In this document: in pieces, positions 30,597 to 36,382 of the stretch
How positions within the stretch are numbered: position 1 is the stretch's first letter
How the letters are laid out: each line of letters starts with the position of its first letter
Translations under genes and position numbers: made by a program
Notes under the pieces: generated by a model
What the model saw: the letters and a program-made list of their open reading frames with translations, nothing else
What the model was told of the DNA's origin: nothing
Databases searched by the model: none
Virus record (IMG/VR): IMGVR_UViG_3300044714_000134
Location: 1 to 38,276 of that record
Length of the DNA: 38,276 bases
Origin: a virus
Reading direction: 5' to 3' (one strand)

Positions 30597-30676
30597 GCTG
30601 TCCAATATGCGGTGAACACGGGATCCCCTGCGGGTGCGGCGATGAAGATGAGGATTTCGAGGACGAGGTAAGGTAG
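30593..30676 (+). CDS. 27-residue zinc-knuckle-like peptide
   Basis: The ATG directly follows the methyltransferase stop (TAGATG). It reads MSCPICGEHGIPCGCG, four cysteines and a histidine suited to one zinc ion, followed by an acidic tail (DEDEDFEDEVR). Stop TAG at 30674-30676. Too short for routine gene finding; the dense Cys pattern and coupling favour a real gene. Confidence 0.45.
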   Translation: MSCPICGEHGIPCGCGDEDEDFEDEVR

Positions 30677-30686
30677 AATTCTTACC
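30667..30686 (+). promoter_or_regulatory. Hairpin directly before the 30687 start codon
   Basis: GGTAAG (30667-30672) pairs with CTTACC (30681-30686); ATG follows at once. It contains the preceding stop codon in its loop. No Shine-Dalgarno lies between, so initiation may depend on coupling. Not of the TAATCTTC family. Confidence 0.35.
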
Positions 30687-30995
30687 ATGGACATCACCAG
30701 TGTCGTATCGAACAGGGCGCTCGAGCTTATCCGGGCGGGAGTCGATCCGGACGTGGCGATCGACACGGCCTGCCGAGAGTACCGCGGGCTGGCCGGCCTC
30801 GGTGACGATCCGCCGACAGATCCATCTCTCCTTAACCAAGCGCAGTCCTCGATTCAATCGATCAGTACCTCGATCGCCCCATACCTCTGGATAATGTCTG
30901 TGATCGGCTTCATTATGGGCGTGATGAACAAGGCCGAGATCACCAAGATGTACGGATCCTGGAAGCGCGCGAAGCAGAAGCTGCTCGGAGGATAG
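30687..30995 (+). CDS. Small membrane protein related to the left-hand structural proteins
   Basis: 102 aa. N-terminal helix SNRALELIRAGVDPDVAIDTAC matches the pattern of the 218-aa protein at 444 (SLIKSGQARTPEEATDLAI). A GLAGLGDDPP segment follows, like MAGLGDADP in the transglutaminase-like protein. One membrane segment at about 64-84 (IAPYLWIMSVIGFIMGVMN) and a basic tail (WKRAKQKLLGG). Probably a virion or envelope membrane protein encoded away from the main module. The start relies on a distant AAGG and an intervening hairpin. Confidence 0.6.
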   Translation: MDITSVVSNRALELIRAGVDPDVAIDTACREYRGLAGLGDDPPTDPSLLNQAQSSIQSISTSIAPYLWIMSVIGFIMGVMNKAEITKMYGSWKRAKQKLLGG

Positions 30996-31274
30996 ATGCC
31001 AGACGCAGACAAACCGGTCGCAAGGCTTCAGATCGACACCAGGGCCTACGGGCCTTTGATCTGCGAGCACTGCGACGAGTACGACGAAGAGCACGCTGAG
31101 GCCGAGACCGCCCTTCTTATGGAGGATGGCGGGATCGTATGCGAACAGTGCCATACCCCATTCAAGGCCTTCGAGCAGTTCAGCGGGATCGTGACCTCCG
31201 TTGAGCCGGTCAAGGTGAGACGGTCGACCGGAGCTCGCGGCGTCGACAAGGGGTTTGAAGTCGTCGAGGAATAA
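30996..31274 (+). CDS. Zinc-ribbon-like small protein
   Basis: 92 aa, ATG behind GGAGGAT, directly after the previous stop (TAGATG). Two CxxC pairs, ICEHCDEY and VCEQCHTPF, are 30 residues apart and flank an acidic helix (EEHAEAETALLM), the layout of a treble-clef or ribbon zinc site. The basic C-terminus (VKVRRSTGARG) could touch nucleic acid. The stop TAA lies in the 5' arm of the next hairpin. Confidence 0.6.
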   Translation: MPDADKPVARLQIDTRAYGPLICEHCDEYDEEHAEAETALLMEDGGIVCEQCHTPFKAFEQFSGIVTSVEPVKVRRSTGARGVDKGFEVVEE

Positions 31275-31293
31275 TCTTACCAACGGAAGATAA
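31272..31293 (+). repeat. Intergenic hairpin of the TAATCTTC/GAAGATAA family
   Basis: TAATCTT (31272-31278), loop ACCAACGG, AAGATAA (31287-31293). The TAA of the 5' arm is the stop codon of the 30996 gene; TAGGATCAAAAATG follows. Confidence 0.75.
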
Positions 31294-31304
31294 TAGGATC
31301 AAAA

Positions 31305-31589
31305 ATGAGACCAATGTACAGAGCACTCGGGGGGATGGGCGGCGAGGACAGCGTGAGTATCACGAAGGCCGAGAACGGCTACTTTGTGACTCTCAGTCCT
31401 CGCTGTGACATGGGAGATATGCTTGGGGCTCCTTACATCATGGAGCGTCCAGAGCCGCACCAGATCGAATCAATGAAGAAGGAGCACGAAAAATCTCGCC
31501 CGAAAGTCTTCGTATACCACAGCCTAGATGACGCCTGGGCGGCTGTGAAGGAGTTCTTGATGGACGGGCGTATCCCGCAGGTCCACTAG
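31305..31589 (+). CDS. Hypothetical protein
   Basis: 94 aa, ATG preceded by AGGATCAAAA. It has MYRALGGMGGEDSVSITKAENGYFVTLSPR, a beta-hairpin-like start, and ends with VFVYHSLDDAWAAVKEFL, a helix. Small alpha/beta protein. No family recognised. Stop TAG abuts the next hairpin. Confidence 0.6.
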   Translation: MRPMYRALGGMGGEDSVSITKAENGYFVTLSPRCDMGDMLGAPYIMERPEPHQIESMKKEHEKSRPKVFVYHSLDDAWAAVKEFLMDGRIPQVH

Positions 31590-31590
31590 G

Positions 31591-31612
31591 TAATCTTCCA
31601 ACGGGAAGATAA
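31591..31612 (+). repeat. Intergenic hairpin of the TAATCTTC/GAAGATAA family
   Basis: ATCTTCC (31592-31599) and GGAAGAT (31604-31610) form a 7-bp stem with an AACG-type loop. GTAATC directly follows the TAG of the upstream gene. GAGGGG and the next ATG follow. Confidence 0.78.
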
Positions 31613-31623
31613 TAGAGGGGTTT

Positions 31624-31806
31624 ATGACCAAGGCTCAGAGAGACAAGGCGTTCTACGTGTCCCTCACCCTCTGCGGCCCGAGGAAGAAAGGGAAGCGCGG
31701 GTACTTGGCCGGTGGAGGTCAGTGCGTTGCCAGTGGACGAGAAGCCAAGAAGCTGTTCAAGGCCGTCTTCAAGAAGCTCACCGGGCACGAGGCGATCCCA
31801 TGGTAA
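31624..31806 (+). CDS. Small basic hypothetical protein
   Basis: 60 aa, ATG behind GAGGGGTTT. Lysine-rich (KAQRDKAFYVSLTL, GPRKKGKRGYLAGGGQ, AKKLFKAVFKKL). Possibly nucleic-acid binding. Its TAA stop lies in the 5' arm of the next hairpin. Confidence 0.55.
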   Translation: MTKAQRDKAFYVSLTLCGPRKKGKRGYLAGGGQCVASGREAKKLFKAVFKKLTGHEAIPW

Positions 31807-31825
31807 TCTTAGTGGAAGAAGATAA
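31804..31825 (+). repeat. Intergenic hairpin of the TAATCTTC/GAAGATAA family
   Basis: TAATCTT (31804-31810), loop AGTGGAAG, AAGATAA (31819-31825). The 5' arm supplies the upstream stop codon. AGGAGAGAAGG and ATG follow. Confidence 0.72.
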
Positions 31826-31840
31826 ATAGGAGAGAAGGCT

Positions 31841-32050
31841 ATGCGCTGGACGATCGACGATCACGACTACAGAATAGAGAGCGTAGACTACGTCTACGTC
31901 ATCCCTGACCAGTATGGAGAGTTCACGTCCCAGTCCAAGGCAGTCGCCGCGGCCAGGAGAAGCAGAAAGTACGTGGGCGCAGGGATCGAGGTGAAGAGGC
32001 TCAGCGGATCAGAATTCCGCGTCGTTCGGTGGCCCGCGCAGTCGTACTAG
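31841..32050 (+). CDS. Small hypothetical protein
   Basis: 69 aa, ATG behind AGGAGAGAAGG. IDDHDYRIESVDYVYVIPDQYG, a basic helix (AVAAARRSRKY) and a final strand EFRVVRWPAQ suggest a small alpha/beta fold. No family recognised. Stop TAG abuts the next hairpin. Confidence 0.55.
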   Translation: MRWTIDDHDYRIESVDYVYVIPDQYGEFTSQSKAVAAARRSRKYVGAGIEVKRLSGSEFRVVRWPAQSY

Positions 32051-32051
32051 G

Positions 32052-32070
32052 TAATCTTATCGGAAGATAA
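32052..32070 (+). repeat. Intergenic hairpin of the TAATCTTC/GAAGATAA family
   Basis: TAATCTT (32052-32058), loop ATCGG, AAGATAA (32064-32070). The ATG of the next gene comes two bases later; GGAAG in the 3' arm is its only Shine-Dalgarno-like sequence. Confidence 0.75.
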
Positions 32071-32072
32071 AA

Positions 32073-32312
32073 ATGACGCATGGTGACGGTTCCCTGTGTA
32101 AATGCCCCACTAAGCGATTTAAGCCGGGAGATCGCGTTAGGTTGATCCGTCCAGGCTCACCGTTTCACGGGGAATTACTTGAAATCGTGATTGCGGAGTG
32201 GTCCGAAGATGCTAAGCGATCCGATGCAAACACCTGTTGCTATCAGGTTCGCACTATTGAGCATGGTCATTTAACCTACATGATGCCAGATGAGCTTGAA
32301 CTCGTTTCCTAG
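32073..32312 (+). CDS. Small beta-barrel-like hypothetical protein
   Basis: 79 aa. KPGDRVRLIRPGSPFHGELLEI has the strand-turn pattern of SH3/KOW-like barrels. Cysteines at LCKCPTKR and NTCCYQV may pair or bind metal. Final DELELVS. The only ribosome-binding candidate is GGAAG within the preceding hairpin. AT-richer than most neighbours. Confidence 0.55.
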   Translation: MTHGDGSLCKCPTKRFKPGDRVRLIRPGSPFHGELLEIVIAEWSEDAKRSDANTCCYQVRTIEHGHLTYMMPDELELVS

Positions 32313-32313
32313 G

Positions 32314-32335
32314 TAATCTTCTCGGCATAGGAGGA
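32314..32335 (+). repeat. Degenerate copy of the intergenic hairpin
   Basis: The 5' part GTAATCTTCTCGGCA equals that of the element at 32587, but the 3' arm has changed to TAGGAGGAGG. The pairing is lost and a strong ribosome-binding site has replaced it. Directly follows the TAG of the upstream gene. Confidence 0.6.
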
Positions 32336-32346
32336 GGCGTGTTGTT

Positions 32347-32589
32347 GTGAAAAAAGTCAATATCGTCACGATGGCAGCGATGAGCCCTATGTGGCTTGCC
32401 ATTGTCTGCAAGGACACAAATATCTACAGCATTTCTCCGATGCCACTTGATTCGGTAGTCGCACTTCACAAAGACGATCTTCTAGCTGACGCGATGTTGA
32501 TTGTTGGTGGAAGTGAAGAGGCGGTTCAACGTGGTGTGGATAATGCGTTTCCCGGCTATCGGAAGAAGAAACTGCTGTCCCCTAGGTAA
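32347..32589 (+). CDS. Small hypothetical protein
   Basis: 80 aa, GTG start about ten bases after GGAGGAGG. A hydrophobic strand (MWLAIVCKDTNIYSI) is followed by ADAMLIVGGSEEAVQRGVDNAF and a basic end. Small alpha/beta protein, not recognised. The TAA stop is in the 5' arm of the next hairpin. Confidence 0.55.
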   Translation: MKKVNIVTMAAMSPMWLAIVCKDTNIYSISPMPLDSVVALHKDDLLADAMLIVGGSEEAVQRGVDNAFPGYRKKKLLSPR

Positions 32590-32608
32590 TCTTCTCGGCA
32601 GAAGATAA
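32587..32608 (+). repeat. Intergenic hairpin of the TAATCTTC/GAAGATAA family
   Basis: TAATCTTC (32587-32594), loop TCGGCA, GAAGATAA (32601-32608). The upstream stop TAA is in the 5' arm; AGGATTAGGTT and ATG follow. Confidence 0.78.
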
Positions 32609-32619
32609 AGGATTAGGTT

Positions 32620-33153
32620 ATGCAGAAGATTCCGACGATGTACCCTAGAGACGAGACCAAGAAGGGACATCCCGTCATGCCGGGCGTGAAGCCGGAATGC
32701 GCCTGGGTTGAGGCTGGTGAAGGGGTTCCCACGAGGAAGCTAGACGGAACGAATGTGAAAGTTGAAGGTGGGAAGCTCTTCAAGCGGCAGAAGCCGAAGA
32801 ACGGCGAGCCCTACGACGAGGCGGCCTACGTGGAGGCCCGCCGCGACGATCCCAGCGACAAATACATCTTCGAGGGGTTCGATTGTCACCCTGACAAGAA
32901 GGATGGGATCTACGAGGCCGTCGGCCCGAAGATTCAAGGGAATCCTGAAGGTCTCCCGTCCCACATGATCGTACCAGTCTCCCCTCCAAGTCCAAGTCTT
33001 CAGTTACCGCTTGGCGTCCATCGGACGTTCGACGCGATAAAACAATACCTCGAATACAACAAGATCGAGGGGATCGTCTTTCATCATCCGGACGGCCGGT
33101 TCGCAAAGATCAAGCGGCGGGACTTCGAGCTGCCCTGGCCGCCCCCTAAGTAA
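32620..33153 (+). CDS. Small RNA ligase (covalent nucleotidyltransferase, DUF5565-like)
   Basis: 177 aa. Motif I KLDGTN with catalytic Lys40 is preceded by Arg39. A motif III-like stretch DGIYEAVGPKIQGNPEG lies near 95-110. Motif IV EGIVFHH runs straight into motif V RFAKIKRRDFEL (about 149-170). All nucleotidyltransferase core motifs fit in 177 residues, without the C-terminal specificity domain of T4 Rnl1, as in short phage RNA ligases. Role: ATP-dependent sealing of cut RNA, for example host tRNA broken by anticodon nucleases. No kinase/phosphatase partner (Pnkp) is in the window. Confidence 0.85.
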   Translation: MQKIPTMYPRDETKKGHPVMPGVKPECAWVEAGEGVPTRKLDGTNVKVEGGKLFKRQKPKNGEPYDEAAYVEARRDDPSDKYIFEGFDCHPDKKDGIYEAVGPKIQGNPEGLPSHMIVPVSPPSPSLQLPLGVHRTFDAIKQYLEYNKIEGIVFHHPDGRFAKIKRRDFELPWPPPK

Positions 33154-33172
33154 TCTTCTTGGTGGAAGATAA
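33151..33172 (+). repeat. Intergenic hairpin of the TAATCTTC/GAAGATAA family
   Basis: TAATCTTC (33151-33158), loop TTGGTG, GAAGATAA (33165-33172). The stop TAA of the ligase is in the 5' arm; ATG begins immediately after the 3' arm, with GGAAG five bases before it. Confidence 0.8.
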
Positions 33173-33508
33173 ATGACCGACTTCGTTCACTCACGAGACT
33201 GCAAGAACTGGTTTTGCCGCCTGCTCTGGTGGCTGCTTCGTCGTCCAAAAGTGACGGCGAATGAAAGCCGTAGCCCATACCTGACCGGAAGAAAGCCTTA
33301 CAAGATCTGCACGAACACCGGATGTAGATTCAAGCCAGGAACGGGAAATATCCACGACCCGGATTGCCCTAATCGGTTTGAGCAGTGCTCGTCAACGTTA
33401 GAAGATCCGGAAGGAACGAATACGCCCCCGCAGTTACAGTGCAGCAAGTTCAGAGGCCACGATGGGCTGCACGAGGCCGGTGGGATGCGCTGGGTTGCCC
33501 CTACGTAA
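33173..33508 (+). CDS. Cysteine-rich hypothetical protein
   Basis: 111 aa. CKNWFCRLLWWLLRRP near the N-terminus is amphipathic and could lie on a membrane. Six further Cys and two His (CTNTGCRF, IHDPDCPNRFEQC, QCSKFRGHDGLHEA) suggest one or two zinc sites. The end region KFRGHDGLHEAGGMRW is a histidine-containing motif I have seen in other small phage proteins. Last gene of the rightward operon, converging on the leftward operon at a perfect hairpin. Confidence 0.55.
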   Translation: MTDFVHSRDCKNWFCRLLWWLLRRPKVTANESRSPYLTGRKPYKICTNTGCRFKPGTGNIHDPDCPNRFEQCSSTLEDPEGTNTPPQLQCSKFRGHDGLHEAGGMRWVAPT

Positions 33509-33528
33509 TCTTCTCTGCGGAAGATTAC
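33505..33528. repeat. Perfect 9-bp hairpin shared by two convergent genes
   Basis: GTAATCTTC (33505-33513), loop TCTGCG, GAAGATTAC (33520-33528). The arms contain the TAA stops of the plus-strand gene (33506-33508) and of the minus-strand gene (33525-33527). It is the only fully symmetric nine-base copy at a gene end and may act for both transcripts. Confidence 0.8.
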
Positions 33529-33695
33529 TTGGTATCGTCAGGCTGGCCCCATACATTAAGAGCCTCGCCACCAATTTCAAAACCAGCCTTGATGGCTTCG
33601 AAAGCTAAACAGAGGGCGAACCCGACCGGAAAAAGGATGCACAGGAAGGGCCACCAAAGGATGAACATTATTGTTCTCTTTAATTCCAAAATCAT
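33525..33695 (-). CDS. Small membrane protein
   Basis: 56 aa from ATG 33695. A GTG at 33707 would start inside the hairpin. One strongly hydrophobic segment with tryptophans (TIMFILWWPFLCILFPVGFAL), then an amphipathic tail (FEIGGEALNVWGQPDDTK). The basic residues before the segment (LELKR) favour the N-terminus inside. Could be a holin-like or host-membrane-modifying peptide. Confidence 0.55.
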   Translation of the reverse strand: MILELKRTIMFILWWPFLCILFPVGFALCLAFEAIKAGFEIGGEALNVWGQPDDTK

Positions 33696-33716
33696 TATCT
33701 TCTCCACCTAAGATTA
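33695..33716 (-). repeat. Intergenic hairpin of the family, minus orientation
   Basis: On the minus strand TAATCTT, loop AGGTGGAG, AAGATAA, with the ATG of the next minus gene sharing the last A. AGGTGGAG in the loop could serve as its Shine-Dalgarno. Confidence 0.7.
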
Positions 33717-33717
33717 T

Positions 33718-34104
33718 TCAGGTCTTTACGATCGTGCCGCCGCAGATGATATGGAACGTAGGGAGGTTTGGAAGTTGTGGATGCTCGAAGTATGTCTGCC
33801 GGCAGACTTTACACTCCACATCTCCGCCAACACGCTCGTATTTACCGTCCTCCATAGCGGCCAGCCACGGCCTCTCGTCCGCCCACTCGAACATGTGCCT
33901 AGCCATAAGCTGAAACCCGCGCGCCCGGTCCTTTTGACGACGGATCTCAATGATCTGAGGCTCAACCGTCTTTATCAGCGCACAGACAATCCCAGACATC
34001 GCCGTTGTCTCCGGTCCAAGTCCGATTAGATCGGCCACCGACTTGGCGATGTCCCTAAGGACGTCCATCTGCTCACGCGTCAGGACTCTCGATTCTGGGT
34101 CCAT
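33718..34104 (-). CDS. Hypothetical protein with a CxxC near the C-terminus
   Basis: 128 aa from ATG 34104 behind GGAGGGGGAAG, in a TAATG overlap. Helical N-terminal two-thirds (LTREQMDVLRDIAKSVADL, FQLMARHMFEWADERPWLA), then VECKVCRQTYFEHPQLP and HIICGG, a probable zinc site. No family recognised. Confidence 0.6.
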   Translation of the reverse strand: MDPESRVLTREQMDVLRDIAKSVADLIGLGPETTAMSGIVCALIKTVEPQIIEIRRQKDRARGFQLMARHMFEWADERPWLAAMEDGKYERVGGDVECKVCRQTYFEHPQLPNLPTFHIICGGTIVKT

Positions 34105-34307
34105 TACTTCCCCCTCCAAAGCAAATCGATCTTCTCCGTCAGCGTCTCGATGTCGACCCGGATGTCCGCGAGCAGGTTCTTCTGCTCCTTCGAGAGGAAC
34201 TCGATCGCACCCTGGGCGACGATCGCCAGGTGCCAGACCTTCAACGCTTCGATGGCCAGGGCCATCTCGTCGTCGGTCATCGGGATCTTGACGACCCTCT
34301 TTGTCAT
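34104..34307 (-). CDS. Small helical protein
   Basis: 67 aa, ATGA overlap upstream and TAATG overlap downstream. MTKRVVKIPMTDDEMALAIEALKVWHL, then SKEQKNLLADIRVDIETL, probably a helical hairpin. Member of a four-gene overlapped set. Function unknown. Confidence 0.55.
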   Translation of the reverse strand: MTKRVVKIPMTDDEMALAIEALKVWHLAIVAQGAIEFLSKEQKNLLADIRVDIETLTEKIDLLWRGK

Positions 34308-34495
34308 TTCGATCCGGGCCAGAACGCCTTCGCAGCCTTCACCAGGATCCCGCTGATCTTCCCTTGGTCCTTCGCTTCTCCGTGCTCGACGGCCTTTTGG
34401 ACCAGCTCGAGGAGGTCCGCTTTCATCGCCGGCGCCTTCGGGCCGCCGTACAGCTCGATGAAGCGATCGATGCGGTTTACGAGGTCGACTATCAT
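34304..34495 (-). CDS. Small helical protein
   Basis: 63 aa from ATG 34495, eight bases after GGAGG. Helical (VDLVNRIDRFIELYGG, MKADLLELVQKAVEHGEA), basic end (AKAFWPGSK). Overlaps the next gene by ATGA. Confidence 0.55.
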   Translation of the reverse strand: MIVDLVNRIDRFIELYGGPKAPAMKADLLELVQKAVEHGEAKDQGKISGILVKAAKAFWPGSK

Positions 34496-34541
34496 GTCTG
34501 TTTCCTCCAAATACCCCTGGTTACCGGTGCGGAATTAGGCC

Positions 34542-34787
34542 TCAAAATGGGATGTCAACATCGTCTTCAGGCGTGTACGCCAGCTCTTTCCTTGCGATCA
34601 TCCCCCATACGCCTCGACCCTTCCACGCCCTCACGAATTTGTCGTATGATGACGCTGGCATCCTACACCTGTCAAATGCACCGATCGGATTGTATCCGTC
34701 TACTTCTACTCCAAGCTTCTCTAGCTCATCGCGATCAGATTCTTTGGCTCCGATCCATCCGCGGTAGACTAGAATTTCCTTCGGCAT
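34542..34787 (-). CDS. Small hypothetical protein
   Basis: 81 aa, ATG immediately after the 3' arm of a family hairpin. EILVYRGWIGAKESDRDELEKLGVEVDGYNP looks like a strand-helix-strand start, followed by YDKFVRAWKGRGVWGMIARKEL. No family recognised. No separate Shine-Dalgarno, so initiation must involve the hairpin region. Confidence 0.55.
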   Translation of the reverse strand: MPKEILVYRGWIGAKESDRDELEKLGVEVDGYNPIGAFDRCRMPASSYDKFVRAWKGRGVWGMIARKELAYTPEDDVDIPF

Positions 34788-34810
34788 TTATTTTCTAACA
34801 AGAAGATTAC
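34788..34810 (-). repeat. Intergenic hairpin of the family, minus orientation, one mismatch
   Basis: On the minus strand TAATCTTC, loop TTGTTA, GAAAATAA, then ATG. The 5' arm carries the TAA stop of the gene at 34807. One base differs from GAAGATAA. Confidence 0.65.
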
Positions 34811-35034
34811 ATAGAGAGAGGCGTTCCGACAGGCCCCGTAAGCCAGATCTGAAACTCGCACCAAACCTTATCAACCTCTGTCCCGTCCTTGATCTTCAGA
34901 GACACCCCCATTGGGTCGAACAACTTGATCCACAGGACTCCTTCGGCGCGCTCCATTTTCACGACCTTGTCGAACGGAAGAAGGACCCGATTCCCGTCCG
35001 CGTTCAGCACTTCCATACCCTTCTTTGTTCTCAT
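34807..35034 (-). CDS. Small beta-rich hypothetical protein
   Basis: 75 aa, ATG directly after a family hairpin. RVLLPFDKVVKMERAEGVLWIKLFD and VSLKIKDGTEVDKVW alternate like beta strands. No family recognised. Its stop lies in the next hairpin. Confidence 0.55.
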   Translation of the reverse strand: MRTKKGMEVLNADGNRVLLPFDKVVKMERAEGVLWIKLFDPMGVSLKIKDGTEVDKVWCEFQIWLTGPVGTPLSM

Positions 35035-35057
35035 TTATCTTCTCTCCAGAGGATTAC
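35035..35057 (-). repeat. Intergenic hairpin of the family, minus orientation
   Basis: On the minus strand TAATCCTC, loop TGGAGA, GAAGATAA, then ATG. It follows the TAG of the DUF3310 gene (TAG-GTAATC), the same junction seen on the plus strand. Confidence 0.7.
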
Positions 35058-35276
35058 CTAAGGACTCTCAAGTTTTCCAATCTCACGATCCAAGTACCAG
35101 CGAGCCTTCTTCAGGTCCTCTATTGTCGCCGCAGGGTCCTTTTTCCCGGCCCGAGAGATGTACTTCACGGCGTTCCCGAGGCAGAAGCCGAGCTCCCAAG
35201 CTTCGATTACCTTGATCGTTTCGTAGGTCGTGTCGCCGCCGTAGTGAGTTGGATGGTTGATCTTCTCGGCGCTCAT
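35058..35276 (-). CDS. DUF3310 (SaV-like) phage protein
   Basis: 72 aa. INHPTHYGG, YETIKVIEAWELGFCLGNAVKYISRAGKKD and DLKKARWYLDREI are the hallmark blocks of PF11753 (DUF3310), small phage proteins usually encoded beside nucleotide-metabolism genes and sometimes called nucleotide kinase-like. It overlaps the ThyX gene by ATGA, which supports a role in nucleotide supply. The biochemical function is unknown. Confidence 0.9.
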   Translation of the reverse strand: MSAEKINHPTHYGGDTTYETIKVIEAWELGFCLGNAVKYISRAGKKDPAATIEDLKKARWYLDREIGKLESP

Positions 35277-36049
35277 ATCTTCTTCGCCTCAGAAATCCAC
35301 TCCCCGTCATCGTTCCGTCGAAAGTCCTGGAAGAGCGACGGCCACTGATCCGACGCGATGAACGCAATCTTGTCGAAGACCTCCCGAATCTCGACCTCGG
35401 CGCCCTTCGAGGTACGCAGCTCCAGGACGTGCCGGAGCGCCCGATGATTGATCGTGAAGCCGATCGCCGTTGCCATCCCGTCCGGCGCGAACCGCCGCAT
35501 GAAGGAGGTCCACTTCTTCTTGTACTCGAAGCTCCGGCCTGGTCCGTCCAGGTCGAGTTTCTCGGCAAGGCGCTTCAGAAAGGCCTCGTCGGACCGAACC
35601 TTCTCCTCGCACATCTCGACGAGGTCGGCGATCTCCTCGGCTTCGGGAGGGATCCAGAGGCCGAGATCGTCCAGGCGGACGTAGCGCATCGACTCCTGGC
35701 TGAAGGCAGTTCCGGCACGATGCCGTACGAGCTCGTGTGTGAAGACGCGGGAGACATCCTGGACGACCCAGTTCGATGATCCGTGTTCGAGGACCGAGCC
35801 GTGACCTGAGGAGATGATGTTCTTCAGGTACGGAGCGTTCCCCTCGCGGACCTTCGTCACGTTCGCATTCAGGCCTGGCTTCCAGGAGCGGTAGCAGAGG
35901 CGTCCCATGAACTCAGAAAGGACGTCAGAGTCGCTCCGGCCATCGGAGTCCCAGTCAGGAGCACCGACCGACTCTAGATACGCCTCAATCGCTTCGTAGT
36001 CGAGCTTAGTCTCACCGACCAGCCAGACCTTTGGTTGGACTCTATGCAC
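35273..36049 (-). CDS. thyX: Flavin-dependent thymidylate synthase
   Basis: 258 aa from the GTG at 36049, eight bases after GGGAGGG; longer in-frame starts lie inside the regulator gene. The ThyX signature is RHRAGTAFSQESMRY (109-123), one residue longer between RHR and SxR than the common RHRxxSxxxxSxR form. Upstream HGSVLEHGSSNW (83-94) and the helix near GFTINHRALRHVLELR also fit. It makes dTMP from dUMP using methylene-tetrahydrofolate and FADH2/NADPH, serving phage DNA synthesis. Co-transcribed with the winged-helix gene upstream and DUF3310 downstream. Confidence 0.93.
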   Translation of the reverse strand: MHRVQPKVWLVGETKLDYEAIEAYLESVGAPDWDSDGRSDSDVLSEFMGRLCYRSWKPGLNANVTKVREGNAPYLKNIISSGHGSVLEHGSSNWVVQDVSRVFTHELVRHRAGTAFSQESMRYVRLDDLGLWIPPEAEEIADLVEMCEEKVRSDEAFLKRLAEKLDLDGPGRSFEYKKKWTSFMRRFAPDGMATAIGFTINHRALRHVLELRTSKGAEVEIREVFDKIAFIASDQWPSLFQDFRRNDDGEWISEAKKI

Positions 36050-36051
36050 TT

Positions 36052-36315
36052 TTATTGCCCTCCCTTGTAATGGCGCTTCTTCGGAGCCTTCACCTCGGCC
36101 CCGTACTTCGTGAGCTCGTAGCGGACAGACTTCCCGCCGAGCTCCGACTGGCCGGCACGCCGCAGGTATCCCCATCGAACGAGCTTACAGAGCCACGCGG
36201 AGGCGTCCGATGGGTCTATTTCGGCCGCTTTACCCAGGGTTTGGGAGTGGATTTCACCCTCCTGGGCGATCTCCCGGACCGTCTGCAGCAGGAGAAACCA
36301 CGTTGGAGCCTTCAT
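36052..36315 (-). CDS. Winged helix-turn-helix regulator
   Basis: 87 aa from ATG 36315. The TTG further upstream would read through the promoter. PTWFLLLQTVREIAQ, then HSQTLGKAAEIDPSDASAWLCKLVRWGYLRRAG (helix-turn-helix plus start of the wing) and VRYELTKYGAEV (wing strand) form an MarR/PadR-like compact winged helix. The basic end is KAPKKRHYKGGQ. The -10 box ends seven bases before the ATG, so the mRNA would be leaderless, as for phage repressor genes such as lambda cI. A perfect palindrome lies just upstream of its -35. It probably regulates itself, thyX and DUF3310. Confidence 0.7.
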   Translation of the reverse strand: MKAPTWFLLLQTVREIAQEGEIHSQTLGKAAEIDPSDASAWLCKLVRWGYLRRAGQSELGGKSVRYELTKYGAEVKAPKKRHYKGGQ

Positions 36316-36322
36316 ACTGGGC

Positions 36323-36351
36323 ACTCTACCGCGGATCCGGATCTTTGTCAA
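36323..36351 (-). promoter_or_regulatory. Promoter of the winged-helix/thyX operon
   Basis: On the minus strand -35 TTGACA (36351-36346), 17-base spacer, -10 TAGAGT (36328-36323). The ATG at 36315 is seven bases past the -10, which predicts a transcript starting at the start codon. Confidence 0.7.
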
Positions 36352-36357
36352 CGTCAA

Positions 36358-36372
36358 ACTACATCATGTAGT
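36358..36372 (-). promoter_or_regulatory. Palindromic operator upstream of the regulator promoter
   Basis: ACTACATCATGTAGT is a perfect 7-1-7 palindrome centred at 36365, six bases upstream of the -35. It is the size and symmetry of a winged-helix dimer site; the position would allow activation or repression. Confidence 0.6.
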
Positions 36373-36382
36373 ATCTTGAGAA

